Shown here: positions 7,017-14,322 of the stretch, piece after piece
Layout of the letters: each line of letters starts with the position of its first letter
Position numbering within the stretch: the first letter of the stretch is position 1
Assembly (NCBI GenBank): GCA_030731695.1
Contig: JANQTK010000169.1
Span: forward strand, 1-17,958
DNA length: 17,958 nucleotides
Direction of reading: 5' to 3'
DNA from: Polaribacter sp.
Lineage (GTDB): Bacteria; Bacteroidota; Bacteroidia; Flavobacteriales; Flavobacteriaceae
The notes under the pieces: generated by a model
What the model saw: only the letters and a program-made list of their open reading frames with translations
Told to the model about the DNA's origin: nothing
The model's database searches: none
Program-made: the position numbers and the translations under genes

Positions 7017-7631
7017 ATGGATTTATTAGATAAATACAAAGAAACTTGGAGTAAACAAGTTGAAATGCCCTGTAAATTCTCAACCCTTGAGATTTACAAA
7101 ATGGCGCATGCCAAATCTTCTTCCATTGTAAAATGGATTTTTGTAATTGGAATTTTAGAGTTTGTTTTCATGAACTCATTATACTTTTTTATGGATATGG
7201 AAGAGGCCTACAAACAATACGAGGAATTAGGTTTGCAAAGTTTTGTATTCTATTCTCAAATTTTAGCCTATGCCATCTTATTTTACTTTTTGGTACAGTT
7301 TTATCAAAATTATGTAAAAATCTCATCAGTGGCATCAACCAAATTATTGATGAATAAAATATTAAAAACACGTAAAACAGTGCGTAACTATGTGTTTTTC
7401 AATCTCAGCTACCTTGCATTAAGTATGATTGTAGTAACCATAGCTACCATCAACATCAATATTGAGGAATTGAGCAACAAACAAATTCTCTTAGTGGTTT
7501 TCTTAATGTTGATTGCAACCTTCATTATTCTTGGGCTTTTCTGGTTATTTTATCAATTGTTGTATGGCATCTTATTGAAAAAACTCAACAGAAACTACAA
7601 AGAATTGGCAAAATTAGAATCGGAAATGTAA
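7017..7631 (+). CDS. Four-helix membrane protein co-transcribed with the ECF sigma factor
   Basis: I do not recognise a named family. The 204-residue protein has a cytoplasmic-looking N-terminus (LLDKYKETWSKQ, then about 25 polar residues) and four predicted membrane helices at roughly residues 39-60, 76-100, 124-146 and 153-182, ending in a basic tail NRNYKELAKLESEM. It starts one base after the sigma-factor stop. In Bacteroidetes, membrane proteins in this position often act as anti-sigma factors or their partners. Here the N-terminal 38 residues lack a cysteine-rich zinc-binding anti-sigma motif, so that role is only a guess from context. It converges with the threonine aldolase gene, with 9 bp between stops. 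Confidence 0.8.
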   Translation: MDLLDKYKETWSKQVEMPCKFSTLEIYKMAHAKSSSIVKWIFVIGILEFVFMNSLYFFMDMEEAYKQYEELGLQSFVFYSQILAYAILFYFLVQFYQNYVKISSVASTKLLMNKILKTRKTVRNYVFFNLSYLALSMIVVTIATININIEELSNKQILLVVFLMLIATFIILGLFWLFYQLLYGILLKKLNRNYKELAKLESEM

Positions 7632-7640
7632 CACTCCTCT

Positions 7641-8663
7641 TTACTGAAAATTACGCAAGGCATCCAATAAAACGGCATGCATTGCATTGGTATAATCTAA
7701 GTGCGTTACAATCCGTATTTTTCCTTCACCCATAGGCGTTAACAAGATGTTTTGAGCTTTCATTCGTTGGATAAAATTGTCATCTCCAATGGCGGCATCT
7801 ACATAAAATATTACGATATTGGTTTCAATAGTTTCCACTTTGGTGACATAGGAAACAGTTTCAAGAACGGCCCCTATTTCCTTGGCTTTTTGATGATCTT
7901 CTGCCAATCTTGCTACTTGATGATCTAAAGCATAGTCACATGCGGCTGCTAAAAAACCTACTTGCCTCATGCCTCCTCCAAACAATTTTCGAATGCGTAA
8001 GGCTTTTTCTATGTGCTTTTTTGAGCCCAATAATATAGAACCAATTGGCGCGCCCAATCCCTTAGAAAAGCAAATCGAAATGGTATCAAAGAGTTGCCCA
8101 TATTGTTGTGGGGTTTCCTTTTTTTCCACTAGTGCATTGAACAATCGTGCACCATCTAAATGAAAAGCGAGTTCCCTTTCTTGGGTGATTTTCTGAATTT
8201 TTTCGAGTTCTGAAAAATCCCAACAAGCTCCTCCTCCTTTATTCGTAGTGTTTTCTATACAAACCAATTTGGCATAAGGCAAATATATTTGAGGACTTCC
8301 TGCAGTAACTTCTTCCAATTGAGCTGCTGTAAACATCCCTCTCGTTCCATCAATCAATTTACACGTAACCCCCGAATGAAAGGCAGCGCCTCCACTTTCA
8401 TAATTGTACACATGCGCATACTTGTCACAAAATAACAAATCTCCAGGTTGTGTATGTATTTTAATGGCAGCTTGATTTGCCATCGTACCTGAAGGGAAAA
8501 ATAAGGCATCTTCCATCCCAAACATCGCTGCTGCTTTTTCTTGCAATGCATTGACAGTAGGATCCATGTTAAAAACATCATCCCCTACTTTTGCATGCAT
8601 CATTGCCTCCATCATGCCTGGAGTTGGTCTGGTTACGGTATCTGAAATTAAATCAATAATCAT
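7641..8663 (-). CDS. ltaE: Low-specificity L-threonine aldolase
   Basis: PLP enzyme that cleaves L-threonine/allo-threonine to glycine and acetaldehyde in the cytoplasm. The 340-residue protein begins DLISDTVTRPTPGM, the family's N-terminal hallmark. Key PLP-site residues are visible: SGTMANQ phosphate loop at 58-64, His84 expected to stack on the ring, Asp170 and Arg173 in HLDGAR, and Lys201 in CFSKGLGAPIGS as the Schiff-base lysine. Length agrees with the family (about 335-345). The gene lies 13 bp after the metalloprotease gene on the same strand, so the two may share a transcript, although no functional link is evident. Confidence 0.93.
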   Translation of the reverse strand: MIIDLISDTVTRPTPGMMEAMMHAKVGDDVFNMDPTVNALQEKAAAMFGMEDALFFPSGTMANQAAIKIHTQPGDLLFCDKYAHVYNYESGGAAFHSGVTCKLIDGTRGMFTAAQLEEVTAGSPQIYLPYAKLVCIENTTNKGGGACWDFSELEKIQKITQERELAFHLDGARLFNALVEKKETPQQYGQLFDTISICFSKGLGAPIGSILLGSKKHIEKALRIRKLFGGGMRQVGFLAAACDYALDHQVARLAEDHQKAKEIGAVLETVSYVTKVETIETNIVIFYVDAAIGDDNFIQRMKAQNILLTPMGEGKIRIVTHLDYTNAMHAVLLDALRNFQ

Positions 8664-8676
8664 TCTTTAACGTATT

Positions 8677-11097
8677 TTAGTGAGTAGTTCCTATAGGGGA
8701 ACCATCTGGAATTTTAGGTGCGTCTGATTTTTTAAAAGCAGTGGGGTTTTTCTCAAAATCGTTCATCATTTTTAGAAAAGATTGTTCCATCATTTTTTGA
8801 GCTCCTTTCGCAGGTGAATTTAGCAATAGTTGTTTGATCTCCCCCAACTTGGCATTGACAATCGCATTGACTTGTGGATATTGATTTTTATTGCTTGACA
8901 AATAAAATAATTGCTCTAAAACTTTACCATTGATAATGTGTTGCAATTCTTGATAATAGCTGTCTTTGTGTGTTTTTTTAATAGTGTTTTCAATCAAAAC
9001 ACCCAACAGTTCTTCCAAGCCTAATTGGGAATCATCCAAACTTTTATGAGCAATCAACCTAGAAACTCTTTGCGGATGTAACAACATCTCTAAAGTCATT
9101 TCTGCGGATGTTTCAACTGCTGAAAAGGGATCAAAAGCAACACCCAATTTGCTATTGAACGATTCTCTAGATCGGTCATATCCATAGGCTCTAGGTGGAA
9201 AAAGCGCCAATTTCTCTTTCGGAATGGCTATTTCTTCCACTACCAATGTTTTTAAAATGGCTTGGAATGCATTACGTTCTTCTTTGCCTGAAATTCGCTT
9301 TACAATAGTTTCCTTACCTCCTTTAACAGCATACGAATAGTCTAATCCTCCAATAATTTTAGCAGTTGCTTCGGTTTGGTAACGATGTAAAAAATACAAA
9401 GGCACAAAGACATCTTCCAATACGGAGTAGGGTTCGCCTGTTTTGATATTGTCTGTAGAAAAAGCGGCAATGGCTTTTTTTCGGATGTCCAATAAGTTAT
9501 ATAAATCGTCATAAACGGTATTGCCATTGTCCCACAAATGGGCATAGGCACTGGCACTGCCTGTAAGTCTTGCATCTTGATCGGATAAAAAACGTAATCC
9601 ACTCGCAAAAGCTTTTTCCAAAATGTCATTGAGGGCTGTTTCTTCGTTTACCTCTTCTGGAAAATCTTGATAGGAATAGGCAACTATAACCTTGTCCCAA
9701 GCCCCAATTTTATCATCATAGGCTTGCGAAAAATCAATCTTACCGTCTTTCATCACCAATTTTGGGTGTGGATAATCCATCACAGAGGTTCTACCAACAG
9801 TACTTGCGGCAAAATTGTGTGCAAATCCCAAGGTATGTCCAATTTCATGAGCTGACAGTTGTCGGATTCTTGCAATCGCTAGTTGCATGGCAAATTCATC
9901 ATCCACCGAGTTGTTTTTATAAGGTGCTTGCAAGGCTTGGGCAATTAAAAAATCTTGACGAATACGCAAACTTCCCAAACTTACATGACCTTTGATAATT
10001 TCGCCCGTTCTTGGGTCCGAAATATTAGCACCATAACTCCAACCTCTGGTAGATCTGTGAACCCATTGTACTACATTGTAACGAACATCCAACATATCAG
10101 CGCCTTCTGGCAACATTTTAATTTGAAAAGCATCTTTGTATCCTGCCGCTTCAAAAGCTTGATTCCACCATTTACCACCTTCTAACAATGCGGTTCTTAC
10201 TGGCTCAGGAGTGCCTCTGTCTAAATAATACACAATCGGTTCAACAGCTTCTGAAATGGCTACGTTCGGATTTTTCTTTTCCAAACGGTGTCTGTAAATA
10301 AAACGTTTGGTAATGTTTTCATTTACAGGCGTTGCATAATCCATATAGGTCATTTGCCACGAACCCGAACGTGGATCGTATTTTCTAGTTTTATAGTTAT
10401 TGTCTGGCAATTCCACAAACGAATGATGCTGATGCACAGTTACTGAACTAGCATCTGGAGTCACACTGCGGATGTTGTAGCCTTTGGGAGTACCACTAAA
10501 TGTCAACATCACATCAAACTCTACATTTTTAGGAAATGCCTTGGTTCTATCCAAATAAAAAGCACTTTTGCTTTTGTCTAAACTGTAGTTGCCTTGGTTG
10601 TTGTTTGCCAACGTAGCTGCCACTCCATGCGCATCTCGCATTAAAAAATCGGTCGCATCTACCAAATACATCCCCTTCTTTTCTTCTTTGATCACAAATC
10701 CATGCAATACCGATTTGGCAAAAGCTTCTTTTACAGATTCTTTTTCTTCTACATTATCGGTAATGGCTCTAAAATTTTGATTGGGCTGTATCAGCAAAAT
10801 CTTGTTCCCTGCTTTTTTAAAAAAGACCACAACACCATCCCCCAATTGACCTCTATCCAACCCAATGTCATTCGAACCAATACCTTGCGAAAGGGCATTG
10901 ACATATAAAAATTCTTGGTCTAATTGGGCAATCTCTAAATAGACTTTGTCCGTATTTTCATCATAATAAAAATTGACAAAACCTTCGTATTTGGTGATTC
11001 CTTTTTGCAGTTTATCCCCTAGTTTCTCAGGAAAAAACTGAGAAAAAGTAGGCATACTTAAGCATAAAAGGGCTAGAAAAACGGTTATTTTTTGCAT
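8677..11097 (-). CDS. Secreted zinc-dependent metalloprotease (DUF5117/DUF5118/DUF4953 family)
   Basis: Large exported protease-like protein of 806 residues. A Sec signal peptide (MQKITVFLALLCLSMPTFSQ) is followed by the Bacteroidetes DUF5118/DUF5117-type region and then a metzincin-like catalytic domain: zinc ligands His417, His421 and His427 with Glu418 as base in HEIGHTLGFAH, and a Met-turn at Met440 in SVMDYP. The long C-terminal part, to about residue 806, resembles the DUF4953 region seen in these proteins. Family members of about 800-850 residues are common in flavobacteria, with unknown substrates. A divergent promoter (TTG-N20-TAGTTTTA) lies upstream. The catalytic assignment is strong; the exact substrate and the Pfam domain limits are from memory of the family. 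Confidence 0.9.
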   Translation of the reverse strand: MQKITVFLALLCLSMPTFSQFFPEKLGDKLQKGITKYEGFVNFYYDENTDKVYLEIAQLDQEFLYVNALSQGIGSNDIGLDRGQLGDGVVVFFKKAGNKILLIQPNQNFRAITDNVEEKESVKEAFAKSVLHGFVIKEEKKGMYLVDATDFLMRDAHGVAATLANNNQGNYSLDKSKSAFYLDRTKAFPKNVEFDVMLTFSGTPKGYNIRSVTPDASSVTVHQHHSFVELPDNNYKTRKYDPRSGSWQMTYMDYATPVNENITKRFIYRHRLEKKNPNVAISEAVEPIVYYLDRGTPEPVRTALLEGGKWWNQAFEAAGYKDAFQIKMLPEGADMLDVRYNVVQWVHRSTRGWSYGANISDPRTGEIIKGHVSLGSLRIRQDFLIAQALQAPYKNNSVDDEFAMQLAIARIRQLSAHEIGHTLGFAHNFAASTVGRTSVMDYPHPKLVMKDGKIDFSQAYDDKIGAWDKVIVAYSYQDFPEEVNEETALNDILEKAFASGLRFLSDQDARLTGSASAYAHLWDNGNTVYDDLYNLLDIRKKAIAAFSTDNIKTGEPYSVLEDVFVPLYFLHRYQTEATAKIIGGLDYSYAVKGGKETIVKRISGKEERNAFQAILKTLVVEEIAIPKEKLALFPPRAYGYDRSRESFNSKLGVAFDPFSAVETSAEMTLEMLLHPQRVSRLIAHKSLDDSQLGLEELLGVLIENTIKKTHKDSYYQELQHIINGKVLEQLFYLSSNKNQYPQVNAIVNAKLGEIKQLLLNSPAKGAQKMMEQSFLKMMNDFEKNPTAFKKSDAPKIPDGSPIGTTH

Positions 11098-11113
11098 CGG
11101 ATATAAATTTTGA

Positions 11114-11144
11114 TAAAACTACAAATAACTCGCCTTGTTTTCAA
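11114..11144 (-). promoter_or_regulatory. Promoter of the metalloprotease gene
   Basis: On the minus strand a -33 TTG (11142-11144) is followed after 20 bases by TAGTTTTA (11114-11121), which matches TAnnTTTG at all but the last base. It lies 17 bases upstream of the ATG. Confidence 0.45.
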
Positions 11145-11151
11145 GTTGAAA
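11139..11151. promoter_or_regulatory. 13-bp palindrome containing both divergent -33 elements
   Basis: TTTCAA-G-TTGAAA is a perfect odd-centred palindrome. The minus-strand TTG belongs to the metalloprotease promoter and the plus-strand TTG to the prfB promoter, so the two -33 elements are back to back. Confidence 0.45.
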
Positions 11152-11174
11152 TCTTAAAAATTCAGTTATTTTTG
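11146..11174 (+). promoter_or_regulatory. Promoter of prfB
   Basis: TTG (11146-11148), an 18-base spacer, then TATTTTTG (11167-11174), an exact TAnnTTTG. The predicted transcript start is only a few bases before the ATG at 11183, so the mRNA would be almost leaderless. Confidence 0.6.
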
Positions 11175-11182
11175 CATCAATT

Positions 11183-12274
11183 ATGATTACACTAGAACAC
11201 TTAAAGGATATTACTGTCAGAATCGAAAAGCTGCATTCGTATTTAGAAATCGATAAAAAGCTGATTCAGATAGCCAATGAAGAAGAAAAAACAGCCAATC
11301 CCGACTTTTGGAATCACCCAAAAGAAGCCGAAGTCATTCTCAGAGAATTGCGTTTTAAGAAAAAATGGGTAGCTGACTATCAAGAAGTAAAATCACTGAA
11401 CGAAGATTTGAATGTGTTGTTCGAATTTTACAAAGAAGGCGAAGTGGACGAGGCTGAATTGGAGGAGCAATTTCAAAAAACACGCTCGTTTTTAGAGGAT
11501 ATTGAGTTTAAAAACATGTTGTCGGAAGAAGGAGATTCGTTATCTGCGGTGATTCAAATTACAGCGGGTGCTGGAGGTACCGAAAGTTGCGATTGGACAG
11601 AAATGTTATTCCGAATGTACACCATGTGGGCGGAAAAACAAGGCTATAAACTAAAAACACTCAACTATCAAGAAGGTGATGCAGCAGGAATTAAAACCGT
11701 AACTGTTGAAATTGAAGGCGATTATGCTTTTGGATGGTTGAAAGGCGAAAATGGCGTACACAGATTGGTGCGTATTTCTCCTTTTGATAGCAATGCCAAA
11801 CGTCACACAAGCTTTTCATCAGTATATGTGTATCCTGTGGCAGATGATTCTATTGAAATTGACATCAATCCTGCTGATATTGAGATTACCACAGCCCGTT
11901 CAAGCGGTGCTGGAGGGCAAAATGTAAACAAAGTAGAAACCAAAGTGCAACTAACGCACAAACCAACAGGCATTCAAATTCAGTGTTCCAATTCACGTTC
12001 GCAACACGATAACAGGGCTACTGCTTTGCAAATGTTAAAGTCGCAATTGTATGAAATCGAACTGAAAAAGCAACAAGCAGCCCGTGACGATATCGAAGCC
12101 AACAAAATGAAAAACGAATGGGGAAGTCAAATCCGCAATTACGTGATGCATCCGTATAAGTTGGTAAAAGATGTACGTACTGCTCACGAAACTGGCAATG
12201 TAGACGCTGTGATGGATGGGAATATTGGGGAATTCCTAAAAGCGTTTTTGATGTTGAATGGGCAGAAGGAGTAG
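11183..12274 (+). CDS. prfB: Peptide chain release factor 2 (RF2), without programmed frameshift
   Basis: Recognises UGA and UAA stop codons and triggers release of the finished protein. The 363-residue product has the helical N-terminal domain, the codon-recognition SPF tripeptide at 199-201 that marks RF2, and the catalytic GGQ at 244-246 within SSGAGGQNVNKVETKV, which enters the peptidyl-transferase centre. In many bacteria prfB is autoregulated by a +1 frameshift at an in-frame UGA near codon 26, after a Gly-Tyr-Leu stretch. Here that place reads SYLEIDKK in one continuous frame (codons TAT TTA GAA ATC), so this gene lacks that control. Start ATG fits the family N-terminus. Confidence 0.96.
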   Translation: MITLEHLKDITVRIEKLHSYLEIDKKLIQIANEEEKTANPDFWNHPKEAEVILRELRFKKKWVADYQEVKSLNEDLNVLFEFYKEGEVDEAELEEQFQKTRSFLEDIEFKNMLSEEGDSLSAVIQITAGAGGTESCDWTEMLFRMYTMWAEKQGYKLKTLNYQEGDAAGIKTVTVEIEGDYAFGWLKGENGVHRLVRISPFDSNAKRHTSFSSVYVYPVADDSIEIDINPADIEITTARSSGAGGQNVNKVETKVQLTHKPTGIQIQCSNSRSQHDNRATALQMLKSQLYEIELKKQQAARDDIEANKMKNEWGSQIRNYVMHPYKLVKDVRTAHETGNVDAVMDGNIGEFLKAFLMLNGQKE

Positions 12275-12282
12275 CTGATCGT

Positions 12283-12317
12283 TATTCGATGGTCGATTTT
12301 CGATGGTCAGTTTTCGA
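12283..12317 (+). repeat. Short 14-bp tandem repeat
   Basis: Two 14-bp units, TATTCGATGGTCGA and TTTTCGATGGTCAG, are followed by a partial third unit TTTTCGA. They lie between the prfB stop and the second MNT gene. The possible upstream ATG of that gene at 12303 falls inside the repeat, which argues against its use as a start. Confidence 0.65.
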
Positions 12318-12353
12318 AATGCAATAATTCAAAAATTACACCATATTAACAAT

Positions 12354-12689
12354 ATGAATTTAAAAGAATCTATTCAAAATAAAATGGCTGATTTTTTATC
12401 ATTGTGTAAAGCACACAATGTTAAAAAATTATATGCTTTTGGGTCTTCAATAACGAATCAATTTAATGAAGAAACCAGTGATATCGATTTATTGATTGAA
12501 ATTGACAATAATGATCCCATTGAACGTGGTGAAAATATGATGAATATTTGGGATAAATTTGAAGAGTTTTTTCAAAGAAAAGTAGACTTACTAACTTTTA
12601 CTTCCATAAAAAATCCAATTCTAAAAAAAAGTATTGATGCAACTAAAGTCCTAATCTATGATGGAGAAAAGCAAAAAATATCTTTCTGA
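12354..12689 (+). CDS. Second MNT nucleotidyltransferase, orphaned antitoxin
   Basis: Minimal nucleotidyltransferase of 111 residues, related to MntA antitoxins and to the copy at 2350-2652. The active site reads GSSITNQFNEETSDID: the Gly-Ser is followed by Asp-x-Asp with 11 residues between, one more than the common GSX10DXD, and a third Asp is seen in RKVDLLTF. The frame extends upstream to an ATG at 12303, but that lies in a tandem repeat; the ATG at 12354 gives the family-like start NLKESIQNKMADF and is preferred. Its HepT toxin partner, which should overlap its 3' end, survives only as fragments. It may still be expressed or may be decaying; its catalytic residues are intact. Confidence 0.82.
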   Translation: MNLKESIQNKMADFLSLCKAHNVKKLYAFGSSITNQFNEETSDIDLLIEIDNNDPIERGENMMNIWDKFEEFFQRKVDLLTFTSIKNPILKKSIDATKVLIYDGEKQKISF

Positions 12690-12814
12690 TAAATTAACTA
12701 AAATAATATAAATACAAACCTCACAGATTTTAAAAACCTGTGAGGTTTTTTTGGGCAATTATAAATCGTCATCTTAAAAAATTAAAAGAAGAAATTCAAT
12801 CGCTGTCTTCATAA
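12658..12814 (+). pseudogene. hepT remnant: N- and C-terminal ends only, middle replaced by a hairpin
   Basis: Overlapping the end of the MNT gene in another frame, an ATG-ATG start at 12658/12661 reads EKSKKYLSDKLTKII and then stops at 12709-12711. This resembles the first helix of HepT proteins. After a terminator-like hairpin, a different frame (12752-12814) reads WAIINRHLKKLKEEIQSLSS, matching the end of the intact HepT at 2025-2360 (WTIIIRELPKLKEEIVLLKK). About 75 middle codons, including the RX4HXY catalytic motif, are gone, and the two ends are in different frames. The toxin is therefore dead while the antitoxin-type gene is intact. The assignment rests on similarity at both ends and on position. 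Confidence 0.75.
12716..12748 (+). terminator. Strong hairpin with T-run, inside the hepT remnant (terminator or repeat element)
   Basis: AAACCTCACAG (12716-12726) pairs perfectly over 11 bp with CTGTGAGGTTT (12738-12748); the loop has 11 bases and Ts continue to 12752. This is a good rho-independent terminator for the MNT gene. Its position exactly at the junction between two hepT fragments suggests it came in as a mobile or scattered palindromic element. Confidence 0.7.
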
Positions 12815-13135
12815 TTTAAAAATCAATCTAACTGTAAGCATTCAAAAAAAATCGCACAGCCGTGTAGAATCTTAGGTTGCTGTAATTTGCTCTGCTACTT
12901 TGTAAACCCTACAAAACAAAAAATTATTCACAAAATAGTGGTTTTCAAACACAGTTTTGGGTGTTTTTACACGTTGTTTTTCCCTTGATCTGAACAATGA
13001 AAAACAAGGTATTTTGTTTTGGGGTGTTTTGCTGTTAAAAAATGTCTATTTTAGGGGCTGAGATATTGGCTATGGATATATAAAAGTTATATAAAGTTGC
13101 TCATATAAATCAGTTAGCGGTAATTGTAAAAGATA
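12815..13135. other. Non-coding stretch with inverted repeats
   Basis: No convincing coding frame was seen in these 321 bases. It contains an imperfect 12-bp inverted repeat, ACGTTGTTTTTC (12971-12982) against GAAAAACAAGGT (12999-13010), one mismatch and a 16-base loop. An outer pairing is possible between ACAAAACAAAA near 12908 and TTTTGTTTTGG near 13012. Several TTTTGGG(G)TGTTTT motifs recur at about 12953 and 13016. Near the end, GTTAGCGGTAAT (13113-13124) faintly resembles the GTTGTATGCAAT (14288-14299) at the right end of the attC-like hairpin. Confidence 0.45.
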
Positions 13136-13678
13136 ATGCTTAAAACAAATAGACTAAATATTAGAGAATTGACTTTTGCTGACATTGATAATGTTCACAA
13201 ACTTCATTCCTTGCCCGAAACTGACGAGTTTAATACATTAGGGATTCCTGAGAATATCCAAACGACTGAAAATATTCTGAACGAATGGTTGATAATACAA
13301 AAACAAGAACCAAGAAATTCTTATATTTTTTGCATTGATAAAAATGACGATAATAAATTTATTGGGCTTATTGCGATAAATTTAGGGAAAGTAAACTACA
13401 AGACAGCGGAAGTGTGGTTTAAAATTCATAAAGACCATTGGCGACAAGGTTATACAACCGAAGCATTGACAAGAATTTTGAAATATGGATTTATTGATTT
13501 GAAATTACATAGAATTGAAGCTGGTTGTGCAGTAGAGAATATTGCATCAAGCAAGACTCTTGAAAAGGCCGGTTTCAAAAGAGAGGGAATAAAACGAAAG
13601 AAGTTACCAATTAGAGGAGTATGGAAGGACAACTATTTTTATGGAATATTGGAAGAAGACTTTAACATAATTAACTAA
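13136..13678 (+). CDS. GNAT family N-acetyltransferase, RimJ/RimL type
   Basis: Acetyl-CoA-dependent acyltransferase of 180 residues. It opens with the RimJ/RimL-like LKTNRLNIRELTFADID strand, then the acetyl-CoA pyrophosphate loop HWRQGYTTEAL (R/QxxGxA type, about residue 101) and the ENIASSKTLEKAGFKREG segment (about residues 134-150) that is almost diagnostic of this subfamily. The substrate could be a protein N-terminus, an amino acid or a small molecule; it cannot be read from sequence. The VOC gene follows four bases after its stop, so the two form a unit. GNAT and VOC genes are common integron-cassette cargo, and an attC-like hairpin follows the pair. Confidence 0.9.
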   Translation: MLKTNRLNIRELTFADIDNVHKLHSLPETDEFNTLGIPENIQTTENILNEWLIIQKQEPRNSYIFCIDKNDDNKFIGLIAINLGKVNYKTAEVWFKIHKDHWRQGYTTEALTRILKYGFIDLKLHRIEAGCAVENIASSKTLEKAGFKREGIKRKKLPIRGVWKDNYFYGILEEDFNIIN

Positions 13679-13682
13679 AGTA

Positions 13683-14096
13683 ATGTATCAAAGAATAGCA
13701 CATATTGCCTTAATAGTTGAAAACTATGATGACGCTATTGAATTCTACACCCAAAAACTTGACTTTCAAGTATTAGAAGACACCAAGCTGAGTGAAGAAA
13801 AGAGGTGGGTAATGATAGCACCCAAAGGAGCGAAAGAATGTTGCTTATTACTTGCCAAAGCTGCCAACGAAAGACAGGCAAGATGTATAGGAAATCAATC
13901 TGGTGGTCGAGTTGGATTTTTTCTCTTCACAGATGATTTTTGGAGAGATTATAATAAAATGATAGTCAGACAAATAAATTTTGTCAGACCTCCAGAAACC
14001 TTTGAATACGGAACAGTTGCAGTATTTGAAGATTTGTATGGAAATATGTGGGACTTAATTGAACCCAATGAAAATAACAAAGGAATAATTATTTGA
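13683..14096 (+). CDS. VOC family (glyoxalase/bleomycin-resistance/dioxygenase superfamily) protein
   Basis: Small 137-residue protein of the vicinal-oxygen-chelate fold with paired beta-alpha-beta-beta-beta units. The first unit starts RIAHIALIVENYDDAIEFYTQKLDF, with His7 in the usual metal-ligand position; the second ends FEYGTVAVFEDLYGNMWDLIEPN, with a Glu (WDLIE) in the last ligand position and the D-x-x-GN-x-W/F signature. It could be a lyase, an antibiotic-binding protein or a dioxygenase; the family is too broad for a substrate call. It lies immediately after the GNAT gene and is followed by about 60 bases and then the attC-like hairpin. Confidence 0.88.
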   Translation: MYQRIAHIALIVENYDDAIEFYTQKLDFQVLEDTKLSEEKRWVMIAPKGAKECCLLLAKAANERQARCIGNQSGGRVGFFLFTDDFWRDYNKMIVRQINFVRPPETFEYGTVAVFEDLYGNMWDLIEPNENNKGIII

Positions 14097-14163
14097 CAGA
14101 TTTAATAACTAAAATCATAAAACAATGTCATTGGAATTTCTGCTAAAAATTAAACAACGAACC

Positions 14164-14299
14164 ACTAACACGGGTTTTGCGTCAGGCGGACTGAAGTGCA
14201 AAATTCAGTAGTAGTTTTTCAATTGAACATTAGTAATAAATTGAAACTTTGTGCTCCGAAACCTGCCCGAACGCAAAGCCCGAAAACGTTGTATGCAAT
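14164..14299 (+). repeat. Long imperfect hairpin resembling an integron attC site
   Basis: CGGGTTTTGCGT (14171-14182) pairs with ACGCAAAGCCCG (14271-14282) over 12 positions with one G-T pair. Pairing continues inward with GGCGG against CCTGCC (one bulge), AAGTGCAAAATT against a matching segment near 14242-14253, and TTTCAATT-like against AATTGAAA around 14216-14247. The left flank carries CTAAC and the right flank GTTGTATGCAAT, echoing the AAC and GTT outer boxes of attC. The full RYYYAAC/GTTRRRY consensus is not met, and no integrase gene is in the window. Confidence 0.5.
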
Positions 14300-14322
14300 T
14301 ACCTAACCAATCAAATTAAAAC

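Noticed and set aside
12303..12353. Longer start (ATG at 12303) for the second MNT gene
   Set aside because: The extra 17 codons start inside a 14-bp tandem repeat and have no likeness to MNT N-termini; ATG at 12354 fits the family.
12303..12814. Intact HepT toxin for the second MNT gene
   Set aside because: Only the two ends are present, in different frames, with a stop and a hairpin between; the catalytic motif is missing.
13113..13124. A full second attC site directly before the GNAT gene
   Set aside because: Only the right-end motif is vaguely similar; no matching left arm or GC-rich stem was found upstream.
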